64,000 bases of DNA from JACQCF01 sp043742785 (GTDB lineage: Bacteria; Omnitrophota; Gorgyraeia; Zapsychrales; Fredricksoniimonadaceae): the NCBI GenBank assembly GCA_043742785.1, contig JAYTXU010000048.1, positions 1 to 64,000 on the forward strand. The letters are read 5' to 3'. Made by a program: the position numbers and the translations under genes. The notes beneath the pieces were generated by a model. The model did no database searches. It saw nothing but the letters and a program-made list of their open reading frames with translations, and was not told the origin of the DNA. Positions 40,921-49,953 of the stretch are shown here, piece after piece (position 1 is the first letter of the stretch; each line of letters starts with the position of its first letter).

Positions 40921-43900
40921 TTACTCCTTGATTCCCTGTCCACCCACTGCTTTAATAAGATTCACCGCAGCAATTAATCTCTGACTTTGAGACTCAATCA
41001 CTTGAAGTTGCGATTCCAAACGGGAACGCTCGGCATCCACCACATCAATAAAACTCACCAAACCCTGACGGTAACGCTCATAGGACATATTCTTAGTCGA
41101 TAAAGCTGAATCAAAAAGCCTCTTTTGAGCTTGATAGCCTTCTTTACGCATCTGAACATCCACAAGAGCATTCTCCACTTCTTCAAACGCCTTTAAAATT
41201 GTCTGACTATATTCAGCTAGTGTCTTCTCATATTCTGCTCGAGCTGCATTAAGCCTAGCCTGATTACCTCCTGCATTAAACAAGGGCACAACAATGCTGG
41301 GACCTACCGTCCACATTCCGCTGGCAGATTGAAAGAGTTTAGCGGCATCCATGCTTTGAAATCCAGCCGCTGCATTCAAGGTGATCGATGGAAAGAAATC
41401 AGCTTTAGCCATTCCCACCTTCGCATTGGCAGACGCCATTAAATCTTCAGACTCAGCAACATCAGGACGATTACGTAGAATATCTGAAGGAATTCCTGCA
41501 TCTAACAAAGGAACTTTTAGATTTTCAATAATAACTTCACCTACATGAAAACCTGTTGCAGGCTCTCCGCATAATAAAGACAAAGCATTTTCTGCACGAG
41601 CACGCAAACGCTTAGCATCAATAATTTGAGTTTCCACGCGAGCAACTTCTGTGTTTGCTTGAGATAAATCTAATTGACTAGATAATCCAGCGCTTACGCG
41701 TTGCTGTAAAATCTTAACGACTTCTTTACGAAGATTGACCGTTTCATTAAGCGCTTTAATTTGAGCATCTAATTGACCAATTAAAAAATACTGATTCGCC
41801 ACATCACTATTTAAAGTGAGAAGCACCGTATCATAAGCATACTTCTTTGCAAAAGCTTCATAACGTCCTGATTCAAAAAACCTGCGAACCTTACCCCATA
41901 GATCAATTTCATAACTAAAATCTAAAGGAATAGTAAATTGATTTGTTGTTCGACTTTTACTAAACACAGAGGTTGAATTCTTACTCGTACGACTGCGTTT
42001 AGCTGAAGGATTAAAACCAGCTGTTGGGTACAAATCTGCTTCTGCTATCCTTGCCACCGCACGAGCTTTATCAACTGCACTCATAGCTGCTTTTAAATCT
42101 TGATTGTTAGTTAAAGCCCTCTGTTCTAAATCATTAAGCTTTTCATCACTAAAAATCTTCCACCATTGAACAGTTAAATGAGAAAAATCCTCCTTAATGG
42201 GACTCTTCCACTTAGAAGGCATATCCATCTTAGGACGAGAATAATCTTTGCTCACTGCACATCCATTACATAAAACTCCGCAAAAGACAATGACTAATAT
42301 GGAAGGAACCACTTTAGAACAACTTTTAAACATCTTACTAAACCACACATAAACAATAGGAATAACAAATAACGTTAAAAAAGTAGATGTAATCATCCCT
42401 CCCACAGCGGCAACCCCCATAGGCCGACGAGCTTCCCCGCCTGCTCCAAATCCAATAGCAATAGGCAATATCCCCGCAACCGTTGCACAGGCCGTCATTA
42501 AAATAGGACGTAACCGAATTGCCCCCGCAGCCTTCATAGCCTCTGTAGCATCTTTACCTTTTGCGATTTGTTGATTAGCAAAATCCACCAACATAATGGC
42601 ATTCTTTGTAACTATCCCAAAAAGTAAAATAATTCCAATTTGGCTATAAAGATTAACTCCCATAGAAGGAAGTTTAAATAATGAGCAAACAAAAAGAGAG
42701 CCAAATGCGCCAAAGGCAGCCAAAGGAAGAGTTATCATAACCGTGATAGGATGGATAAGACTTTCAAACTGCATCGCTAAAACCATATAAACAATCAATA
42801 GAGCTAAAATTAAAACAAAATAAATGCCCTGAGAAGATTCGATAAGCTCCTTAGCTTCCCCTTTCCATTCATAATGAAAACCAGAAGGAAGATCTTTCTT
42901 TAATATTTCTTCAACCTTAGTAATCGCTGTTCCTATGGGCATTCCCATAGGAGTTCCTTCGATCACAGCGCTTCGAAAACGATTGTAATGATTAATAGCT
43001 GAAGGTCCCGCACCTGTTTCATAGGTTAATAAATTACTTAACTGCACCAACTCTCCCTTATTATTACGAATAAAAAGAATATCTAAATCTTTGGGTAAAA
43101 GACGTTGTTGGCGGAGTAATTGAGCTATGACATCATATTGTTTTCCATCAATATTCACCTTGCTAATATCAAGACCACCGAAAGCTATTTGCAAAGTCTT
43201 GGCAATATCCCCCACAGAAACCCCTAATTGCGCTGCACGCTCACGATCAACAGACAGACGTAATTCTGGTTTATTAAGTTCGAAATTAGACCGTACATTA
43301 ATCAAAAATCCTGCCGCACGCAATTTATTAACAAGACTTGCCGCATAGTTATTAAGCTTAATTAAATCCTGAGACTGAAGGACTAATTCAAATGGCTGAG
43401 TAAAACCACCACCAAAAGATTTAGGCATAATGGGAATTGCAAAAGCCCCTTGCACTTGCGTAAATAATTGAGCCCCAACTCCCTTTGCACCACCGATAAT
43501 GTCACGTAAATTACGCTTACGATCATCCTTTAAACGAATAAAAGCTAGTCCTTGAGCAGGATTTCCTGGAGAGCCGCCCCTTGACAAAGCAACTGCAGAG
43601 AAATATTCTTGGGTTTCTGGAATCTTAGAAACAACTCCTTCTAATTTCTTAACCATACGATCTGTATATTCACTGGTCGATCCAACCGGAGCCAAAGCAA
43701 AAACCAAGAAACGCCCCTTATCCTCCAAGGGAACAAATTCATGATCTAAACTAAAATAAAAAAATACAGAAGCTAGAACAGAAGCGGTAGCAATTATAGA
43801 AATAATCAACGGGTGACGTAAGGCCCAAGCTAAATGCCTTGCATACGTCTTATCCAAAGCAGCAAAAAATCTTTCAAAGGCTGCTAAGATTCCCTTATGC

Positions 43901-45390
43901 TTATGATCATCATGAATCGGTTTTACAATACGTGCCGTTAAAGTAGGTGTTAAGGTCAAAGCTACAAAAGCTGAAATTAATACAGAAAAAGAAATCGCCA
44001 CTGCAAATTCAATAAAAAAACGTCCCGTAACACTTGTTTGAAAAGCCATTGGCATAAACACACAAATCAAGGTTAAGGTGGTTGCAATAACAACAAAGCC
44101 AATTTCGCGCATCCCTTGAATAGCAGCCTCCATAGGCTTCATTCCATCTTCGATATGCCGATAAATATTTTCTAAAACAATAATCGCATCATCAACAACA
44201 AGACCAATGGCTAAAATCAACCCCAACATTGTTACAATATTAATAGAGAATCCAAACCCATAAAGCACCCCAAAGGTGGCAATGATGGATACAGGAATAA
44301 CAATGGCAGGAACAAAAGTGGAACGTATATTACGTAGGAAAATAAAAATTGTTAATACAACCAATAAAAAAGCAATCCCCAATGTTTCCCATACTTCAAC
44401 AATTGATTTCTTAACGTAAATAGATTCATCATAAGGAAAAGACGTAACAACTCCCTGTGGTAAAGAAGGTGCGATACGGGCAACTTCCTTCTTGATTCCC
44501 TCAACAACCGCAATTGTATTAGCCTTGGATTGTTTAATAACTCCAATCCCAAGAGCAGGCTTCGAATTAAAACGAGCGACCGAATGTTCATCTTCAACAC
44601 CAATAACAGCTTGACCAATATCACTAAAACGAATAACCATACTGCCGACTCTTTTGATTACCAAGTTATTATATTCTTGAGGAGTTTTCATCTGTCCTTT
44701 TGTTTCAATAGATAAAGACCGATCTAAACTCTCTGCCGACCCACTTGGTAATTCAATATTTTCTCGCTTTAAAACATTATCAATATCTAAGACACTAACT
44801 CCCCGACTTGCCATCTTCTGCGCATCTAAACGCAGACGAATAGCAAAGCGTTTCTGACCTCCAAAAATAACTGAACTAACCCCCTGAACAGTTTGTAGAC
44901 GATCCTTGAATAAATCTTCTGCCATCTTAGTTAATTGAAGCGTTGAGTAACGATCTGAATATAAGGCTACCCAAAGAATAGGTGAAGCATCGGCTTCCTG
45001 CTTGGCTACAATAGGCTCTTCAATATCTTTAGGAAGTTTTCCCCTTACACGAGATACACGATCCCTCACATCTTGAGCGACCACTTCAATAGGACGACTT
45101 AAATTGAATTCAATAGTAATTGAACTCACTTGCTCGCGCGATTCACTGGTAATAGTGCGGATACCATCAATACTCATCATCTCTGCTTCAATGAGTTCAG
45201 AAACTTGTGTTTCCATAACAGCCGCAGAGGCTCCTTGATAAACCGTCTGCACATTAATAATAGGAGGATCAATATCTGGAAGTTCACGAACTGGAAGGCG
45301 ATTTAAACCAATAATGCCAACGACCACTAAGCCCAAACTCATCATGCTGGCAAAGATAGGACGTCTTATTGAGAATTCTGAAATCTTCAT
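40921..45390 (-). CDS. RND efflux permease fused to an OprM/NodT-type outer-membrane channel lipoprotein
   Basis: A continuous 1489-residue frame. Residues 1 to about 1015 are a complete AcrB/MexF-class RND pump: FSIRRPIFASMMSLGLVVVG at the start, porter domains, GLILAIGLVVDDAIIVLENI with the proton-relay Asp pair in TM4, and a last helix ending VVGGMITSTFLTLF-type sequence. From Met1020 (ATG at 42333) the frame continues as MFKSCSKVVPSILVIVFCGV with lipobox LCNGC (Cys1044). Then comes an outer-membrane factor with WWKIFSDEKLNDLEQRALTN and two helical hairpin halves (NPSAKR to QGIKE). Normally these are two genes; whether Lsp cleavage or internal initiation separates them is unknown. Confidence 0.9.
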   Translation of the reverse strand: MKISEFSIRRPIFASMMSLGLVVVGIIGLNRLPVRELPDIDPPIINVQTVYQGASAAVMETQVSELIEAEMMSIDGIRTITSESREQVSSITIEFNLSRPIEVVAQDVRDRVSRVRGKLPKDIEEPIVAKQEADASPILWVALYSDRYSTLQLTKMAEDLFKDRLQTVQGVSSVIFGGQKRFAIRLRLDAQKMASRGVSVLDIDNVLKRENIELPSGSAESLDRSLSIETKGQMKTPQEYNNLVIKRVGSMVIRFSDIGQAVIGVEDEHSVARFNSKPALGIGVIKQSKANTIAVVEGIKKEVARIAPSLPQGVVTSFPYDESIYVKKSIVEVWETLGIAFLLVVLTIFIFLRNIRSTFVPAIVIPVSIIATFGVLYGFGFSINIVTMLGLILAIGLVVDDAIIVLENIYRHIEDGMKPMEAAIQGMREIGFVVIATTLTLICVFMPMAFQTSVTGRFFIEFAVAISFSVLISAFVALTLTPTLTARIVKPIHDDHKHKGILAAFERFFAALDKTYARHLAWALRHPLIISIIATASVLASVFFYFSLDHEFVPLEDKGRFLVFALAPVGSTSEYTDRMVKKLEGVVSKIPETQEYFSAVALSRGGSPGNPAQGLAFIRLKDDRKRNLRDIIGGAKGVGAQLFTQVQGAFAIPIMPKSFGGGFTQPFELVLQSQDLIKLNNYAASLVNKLRAAGFLINVRSNFELNKPELRLSVDRERAAQLGVSVGDIAKTLQIAFGGLDISKVNIDGKQYDVIAQLLRQQRLLPKDLDILFIRNNKGELVQLSNLLTYETGAGPSAINHYNRFRSAVIEGTPMGMPIGTAITKVEEILKKDLPSGFHYEWKGEAKELIESSQGIYFVLILALLIVYMVLAMQFESLIHPITVMITLPLAAFGAFGSLFVCSLFKLPSMGVNLYSQIGIILLFGIVTKNAIMLVDFANQQIAKGKDATEAMKAAGAIRLRPILMTACATVAGILPIAIGFGAGGEARRPMGVAAVGGMITSTFLTLFVIPIVYVWFSKMFKSCSKVVPSILVIVFCGVLCNGCAVSKDYSRPKMDMPSKWKSPIKEDFSHLTVQWWKIFSDEKLNDLEQRALTNNQDLKAAMSAVDKARAVARIAEADLYPTAGFNPSAKRSRTSKNSTSVFSKSRTTNQFTIPLDFSYEIDLWGKVRRFFESGRYEAFAKKYAYDTVLLTLNSDVANQYFLIGQLDAQIKALNETVNLRKEVVKILQQRVSAGLSSQLDLSQANTEVARVETQIIDAKRLRARAENALSLLCGEPATGFHVGEVIIENLKVPLLDAGIPSDILRNRPDVAESEDLMASANAKVGMAKADFFPSITLNAAAGFQSMDAAKLFQSASGMWTVGPSIVVPLFNAGGNQARLNAARAEYEKTLAEYSQTILKAFEEVENALVDVQMRKEGYQAQKRLFDSALSTKNMSYERYRQGLVSFIDVVDAERSRLESQLQVIESQSQRLIAAVNLIKAVGGQGIKE

Positions 45391-46463
45391 TTATTGTTCT
45401 CTGGTTTCTTTTCTTTACCATCATCTGGAGGTGTCACCATGACTAGAGCTCCTGGCCCAATCTTCTGGTAACCTTCAGTAATAACTGTATCCCCTTCACT
45501 TAACCCTGAAATAATCTCAACTTGTCCTGCCTGTCTTAAACCAACCTTCACTAAAACCATCTGAGCTTTACTATCTTTATCCGCTGTGAAAACAAAGACT
45601 TCCTCTGCTTTAGGTATCAACGCTGTTTCAGGGATCATTAACGCTTGAGGCTTACGATCAACAACTAAATCCAGTTGAGCAAACATACCCCGACGAAGCT
45701 TAGAATCAGGATTGACCACCTTCGCTTTAACTAGAAATGTACGGGAAGATTCATCAACTTGAGGATCAATAAAATAAACCTCTCCTTTAAAAACCTCTTT
45801 AGGATAGGCTGCTACAACAAGCTCTACTTCCTGCTCCTTAGCAACACGGGACATATACCGTTCTGGAATATGGAAATCCACCTTCATCGGGTTTTCATCA
45901 ATTATTACAGTTAGAAGTTTATCTTTACCAATCACCTGTCCTAAGCTAACTTGACGCTCCCCGATAACACCATCAAAAGGAGCTGTAATCACAGTATCCG
46001 TCAACTGCGCTGCAATCAAATCCACTTGAGCTTTCTTTCCAGCAAGATCAGATTGAGCCTGATCAAACTCCTGCTTAGAAACAGCTCCTTGATCAACTAA
46101 AGATTTCATACGATTAAAAGTTGATTGAGCAATATCTAAATTTGCTTTAGCTTGAGCAGAGGTCGCCTCTAATTTTTCACGATCTAAAACAAGAAGAGTA
46201 TCTCCTTTAGTAATTTTCTGTCCTTCCTCAAAATGTATTTCTGTGACCTTACTCTCTATCTGACTTTTAACTTCCACCGATTCATTAGCCGCTAAAGACC
46301 CCACCACAGAAACTTTCTCAGATATTTCTTGAGGAGTAACCTTGACTCCAACCACAGGAGTAGGAAAACCTCCCATAGGTTTACCAGAAGATTGACCTTT
46401 GGATGAATTAGAGCATCCATAAAACATAACGATTACTACTAAACTTAGAACAAATATTCTCAT
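45387..46463 (-). CDS. RND periplasmic adaptor (MFP/HlyD family) lipoprotein
   Basis: A 358-residue adaptor. The start was set at the ATG at 46463 (GAGG just upstream), giving MRIFVLSLVVIVMFYGCSNS with lipobox FYGC. Longer frames overlap marR and hide the signal. Domains: the lipoyl half-motifs ESVEVKSQIESKVTEIHFEE and DTVITAPFDGVIGERQVS flank a coiled-coil hairpin (FNRMKSLVDQGAVSKQEFDQ). They are followed by the beta-barrel and a membrane-proximal domain (RRGMFAQLDLVVDRKPQALM). It links the inner pump to the outer channel and overlaps the fusion gene by 4 bp. Confidence 0.94.
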   Translation of the reverse strand: MRIFVLSLVVIVMFYGCSNSSKGQSSGKPMGGFPTPVVGVKVTPQEISEKVSVVGSLAANESVEVKSQIESKVTEIHFEEGQKITKGDTLLVLDREKLEATSAQAKANLDIAQSTFNRMKSLVDQGAVSKQEFDQAQSDLAGKKAQVDLIAAQLTDTVITAPFDGVIGERQVSLGQVIGKDKLLTVIIDENPMKVDFHIPERYMSRVAKEQEVELVVAAYPKEVFKGEVYFIDPQVDESSRTFLVKAKVVNPDSKLRRGMFAQLDLVVDRKPQALMIPETALIPKAEEVFVFTADKDSKAQMVLVKVGLRQAGQVEIISGLSEGDTVITEGYQKIGPGALVMVTPPDDGKEKKPENNK

Positions 46464-46470
46464 ACATCCT

Positions 46471-46959
46471 CTATCTTTTTTTATTCGTTGCAGAAGCAAC
46501 GATTAGTTTCTGTTGAATATCCAATACATTGACATAGATCTTACATAAAACATTCATACATAATTTCATATCCTGAGCGCTAATGCCTGCTTCTGCCTGT
46601 TCTAAGGTTTTCTCAACAATGATCATTAGTTTTTTCTGTAAGATTTTTCCTTTATTGGTCAGGTAAATAAATTTCTGGCGCTTATCTTGCTTGTCTGGAA
46701 TACGCACCACCAAATCTCGCTTTTCCATACCATCAATCAGACGAGCCATGCTTGTTTTATCCTTGCAGGAATTTTGAGCTAAATCCTGTTGCGTTTGACC
46801 ATTTTTCTGGACTAAATTAAATAACACAGACCATTGCTCACAAGTCACATCAAATCCACTAATAGCCATATTACGGTTAAGTAAACCGCCAACCGAACGT
46901 GCGGCGCGACCAATAATATAACCTAGAGAATCTTCTAAGATGAATTTTTGTTTAGACAT
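46471..46959 (-). CDS. MarR family transcriptional regulator
   Basis: A 162-residue winged-helix regulator. The recognition region is CEQWSVLFNLVQKNGQTQQD with LAQNSCKDKTSMARLIDGME. The wing contains the typical D-x-R motif in IPDKQDKRQKFIYLTNKGK, and flanking helices serve dimerisation. MarR proteins bind palindromes as dimers and are released by small phenolic or drug-like ligands. It is the first gene of the efflux operon, and two inverted repeats at its promoter make it the likely repressor of the pump. Confidence 0.93.
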   Translation of the reverse strand: MSKQKFILEDSLGYIIGRAARSVGGLLNRNMAISGFDVTCEQWSVLFNLVQKNGQTQQDLAQNSCKDKTSMARLIDGMEKRDLVVRIPDKQDKRQKFIYLTNKGKILQKKLMIIVEKTLEQAEAGISAQDMKLCMNVLCKIYVNVLDIQQKLIVASATNKKR

Positions 46960-46967
46960 AAATAATT

Positions 46968-47019
46968 AGTTGTACCTGCAACTTTTATCAAGTTTACCTG
47001 ATAATTTTGAATTTGTCAA
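46968..47019 (-). promoter_or_regulatory. marR-efflux promoter with overlapping palindromic operators
   Basis: On the minus strand consensus TTGACA (47014-47019), a 17-nt spacer and TAAACT (46991-46996). The -10 is enclosed by the inverted repeat TTATCA-N8-TGATAA (46985-47004). A second repeat AGTTG-N6-CAACT lies at 46968-46983, just after the predicted start. Both sizes suit MarR dimers. Confidence 0.65.
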
Positions 47020-47032
47020 ATCGAAGATAAAA

Positions 47033-47067
47033 AAACCCGTGCTCCTTTTAAAAAGAACACGGGGTTT
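47033..47067 (-). terminator. Rho-independent terminator after cysK
   Basis: On the minus strand AAACCCCGTG pairs with CACGGGTTT (one bulged C), followed by a run of seven T (47030s). It separates cysK from the marR promoter. Confidence 0.75.
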
Positions 47068-47091
47068 GTATTTCTATAAACTTAACTTAAA

Positions 47092-48024
47092 CTAACTTCT
47101 ATATTCCGCAAATAAATCAGTCGATAAATAGCGTTCGCCAGTGGAAGGAATAATCGCCACAATCAGCTTTCCCTTATTCTCTGGACGCTTGCCCACTTCA
47201 ATAGCAGCTTGGATAGCAGCACCAGAAGAAATGCCGCAGAGAATTCCTTCTTCTTTAATCAAACGCTTAGCCATAGCAAAGGCTTGATCATTATCAATTT
47301 GGATCACTTCATCAATTAATTTGGTATCTAAAATACTTGGCACGAAACCAGCACCGATCCCCTGAATCTTATGAGGCCCTGGTTGACCACCGGAAAGCAC
47401 TGGAGAATTCTTAGGTTCAACGGCAATCGCCTTAAAAGAAGGATTACGTTGTTTGATTACTTGAGCAACACCGGTCAAGGTCCCGCCAGTACCGATTCCT
47501 GAAATTAATATATCCACCTTACCATCGGTATCACGCCAAATCTCTTCAGCAGTTGTTAAACGATGGATCTCTGGATTAGCTGGATTATCAAATTGCTGAG
47601 GCATGAAATATTTAGGGTCGCTGTCCGCTAATTCCTTAGCTTTCTTGATAGCCCCTTTCATCCCTTCCGGACCAGGCGTTAGAATCAATTCCGCGCCTAA
47701 AGCTTTCAATAAAGCACGACGCTCTAAAGACATCGTCTCAGGCATGGTTAAAAGCAATTTATACCCCTTTACTGCGCAAACAAAAGCCAAAGCAATCCCT
47801 GTATTACCAGAGGTTGGCTCGACAATAACAGTATCTTTCTTGATCTTACCAGCCTTCTCAGCGGACTTAATCATATTAAAACCAATGCGGTCCTTAACAG
47901 AGCCTAATGGATTAAAAAATTCCAGCTTGCCAACAATGGTCGCATGGCAACCATCAGTCACTTTATTAATTTTAACTAAAGGTGTGTTTCCAATTAACTC
48001 TGTGATGTCATTTGCTATTTTCAT
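47092..48024 (-). CDS. cysK: cysteine synthase A (O-acetylserine sulfhydrylase)
   Basis: A 310-residue PLP enzyme that makes cysteine from O-acetylserine and sulfide. The PLP lysine lies in FFNPLGSVKDRIGFNMI. The substrate loop is PTSGNTGIALAFVCAVKGY, the phosphate-binding loop is ILISGIGTGGTLTGVAQ, and GISSGAAIQAAIEVGKRP is the C-terminal serine motif. The Leu-Gly-x-V-K-D-R form suits CysK rather than cystathionine synthase. It starts 12 nt after the mnmG stop and is followed by a terminator. Confidence 0.95.
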   Translation of the reverse strand: MKIANDITELIGNTPLVKINKVTDGCHATIVGKLEFFNPLGSVKDRIGFNMIKSAEKAGKIKKDTVIVEPTSGNTGIALAFVCAVKGYKLLLTMPETMSLERRALLKALGAELILTPGPEGMKGAIKKAKELADSDPKYFMPQQFDNPANPEIHRLTTAEEIWRDTDGKVDILISGIGTGGTLTGVAQVIKQRNPSFKAIAVEPKNSPVLSGGQPGPHKIQGIGAGFVPSILDTKLIDEVIQIDNDQAFAMAKRLIKEEGILCGISSGAAIQAAIEVGKRPENKGKLIVAIIPSTGERYLSTDLFAEYRS

Positions 48025-48036
48025 AAGCTCTCTCCC

Positions 48037-49911
48037 TTATTGTTTTACAGATTCTTTCCATTTCTTCAAATAAATCATCATCAATGTAATCGCCGCTGGG
48101 GTAACCCCAGAAATACGATTGGCTTGGCCTAAGGTTGTTGGTGAGAATCTTTTAAATTTCTCACAAATTTCTTTTGAAAGACCAGGAATCTTATCAAAAT
48201 CCATATTAGATGGAATGCGAATATATTCAATATGCTTAAACTTCTCTACATCCTTGTTCTGACGGCTGATAAATCCTTCATATTTAATTTCATATTCCAC
48301 CTGAGCAATCACCGCAAGCCCTTGATCCTTTAGAGTTCCATCAAAAGAAGAAATCATCTCATAGCTCACCTGTGGTCTTTTTAAAAGATCATAAAGACTC
48401 ATCGGTTGATTCAAAGCAGTTGTACCATTGTCTTTCAAGATCTTATCCATCTCTGTTCCAGGATTAATCTTAATCGAGCGCAGATGATCAATCTCCTTAT
48501 CAATCATTTCATATTTCTTAACAACATTCTGGTAGTCCTCTTCAGGCAAAATTCCTAATTGGCAACCTAATGCAGACAATCGTTTGTCTGCATTATCTTC
48601 ACGTACAATCAAACGATACTCCACACGTGAAGTAAACATCCGATATGGCTCTTCAGTCCCCTTAGTCACTAAATCATCAATCAAAACACCAATGTAAGAT
48701 TGTCGTCCTAAAATAAATGGTTCTTTATCTTGAGACAATAATGCAGCATTGATGCCTGCAATTAATCCTTGGGCACCAGCCTCTTCATAACCAGTTGTTC
48801 CATTAATCTGACCTGCCATAAATAAACCTACAATATTCTTTGTTTCAAGAGTTGGTTTTAAATCCGTAGCATCAACAACCCCGTGCTCAATCGAATATCC
48901 AGGACGAACAATAATCGCTTTTTCCAAACCAGGGATAGAATGAACCATTTCTTCCTGCACGTGCAAAGGAAGCCCTGTGGAAATACCATTAGGATAATAT
49001 TCGGCAGTATCTAACCCTTCTGGTTCCAGAAAGACATGATGCGTCTCTTTATCAGCAAATTTTTTTAATTTATCTTCTATAGAAGGACAATAGCGAACTC
49101 CAGTGGCCTGAATTTGTCCAGAATACATGGGTGATAAATGAAAATTAGCTCGAATAATATCATGAGTTTTCTGAGATGTACGCGTAATATGGCACGGAAG
49201 AAGTTCTTGTTCTTTAGGAATAAACGGTGTGCGAAATGAAAATGGCACCGGAGGATTATCAGAATCCTGACGTTCTAAATTTGTAAAATCTATAGTGCGA
49301 CCATCTAATCGCGGGGGAGTACCTGTTTTAAACATACGTACTGAAAGACCTAGATCACGAATGGAATCTGCTAGACGGTTGGAGGCCACTTCACCAATGC
49401 GTCCGCCAGAGGTAATTTGTGTTCCCACATGCATACGACCATTTAAAAACGTTCCAGTTGTAATGACTAGCGTTTTTGTAGCAATAGTACTTCCATCAGC
49501 TGTCTTAATACCTGTAATGCGTCCCCCTTCAACTAAAATCTCACGTACCTTATCTTCTTTAACAGTAAGATTCGCCTGAGCTTTGACAACCGACTGGATA
49601 TAAAGCTTATAAAGTTTGCGGTCGCTTTGACAGCGGGAAGATCGTACAGCCTGGCCCTTTGAGGCATTGAGCTGACGAAACTGAATTCCTGTGCGGTCAG
49701 CTGCAAGACCCATTTCTCCGCCTAAGGCATCGATCTCTTTAACCAATTGCCCCTTACCCACCCCACCGATAGCTGGATTACAGCTCATCTGTCCTATGGT
49801 ATCAGCAGATAAGGTCACCATGAGCGTTTTACAGCCCATACGAGCACTCGCCAAAGCTGCTTCAACTCCAGCGTGTCCACCACCTATAACGATGCAATCA
49901 AATGAATTCAT
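48037..49911 (-). CDS. mnmG: tRNA uridine 5-carboxymethylaminomethyl modification enzyme MnmG
   Basis: A 624-residue FAD enzyme that, with MnmE, modifies wobble U34 of several tRNAs. The dinucleotide fold starts DCIVIGGGHAGVEAALASAR. The family signatures GIQFRQLNASKGQAVRSSR, FMAGQINGTTGYEEAGAQGL and the conserved Cys in RYCPSIEDK are present, as is the C-terminal helical domain (KRFSPTTLGQANRISGVTPA). Full length. Its ATG lies about 3 nt from the predicted transcription start and has no Shine-Dalgarno, so the message may be leaderless. Confidence 0.96.
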   Translation of the reverse strand: MNSFDCIVIGGGHAGVEAALASARMGCKTLMVTLSADTIGQMSCNPAIGGVGKGQLVKEIDALGGEMGLAADRTGIQFRQLNASKGQAVRSSRCQSDRKLYKLYIQSVVKAQANLTVKEDKVREILVEGGRITGIKTADGSTIATKTLVITTGTFLNGRMHVGTQITSGGRIGEVASNRLADSIRDLGLSVRMFKTGTPPRLDGRTIDFTNLERQDSDNPPVPFSFRTPFIPKEQELLPCHITRTSQKTHDIIRANFHLSPMYSGQIQATGVRYCPSIEDKLKKFADKETHHVFLEPEGLDTAEYYPNGISTGLPLHVQEEMVHSIPGLEKAIIVRPGYSIEHGVVDATDLKPTLETKNIVGLFMAGQINGTTGYEEAGAQGLIAGINAALLSQDKEPFILGRQSYIGVLIDDLVTKGTEEPYRMFTSRVEYRLIVREDNADKRLSALGCQLGILPEEDYQNVVKKYEMIDKEIDHLRSIKINPGTEMDKILKDNGTTALNQPMSLYDLLKRPQVSYEMISSFDGTLKDQGLAVIAQVEYEIKYEGFISRQNKDVEKFKHIEYIRIPSNMDFDKIPGLSKEICEKFKRFSPTTLGQANRISGVTPAAITLMMIYLKKWKESVKQ

Positions 49912-49920
49912 AGAGGTTAA

Positions 49921-49949
49921 AATTTACATCGAAAGCCTTGAATTGTCAA
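49921..49949 (-). promoter_or_regulatory. promoter of mnmG-cysK
   Basis: On the minus strand perfect TTGACA (49944-49949), a 17-nt spacer and TAAATT (49921-49926). The predicted start near 49914 is only a few bases from the ATG at 49911. Confidence 0.65.
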
Positions 49950-49953
49950 CTAC

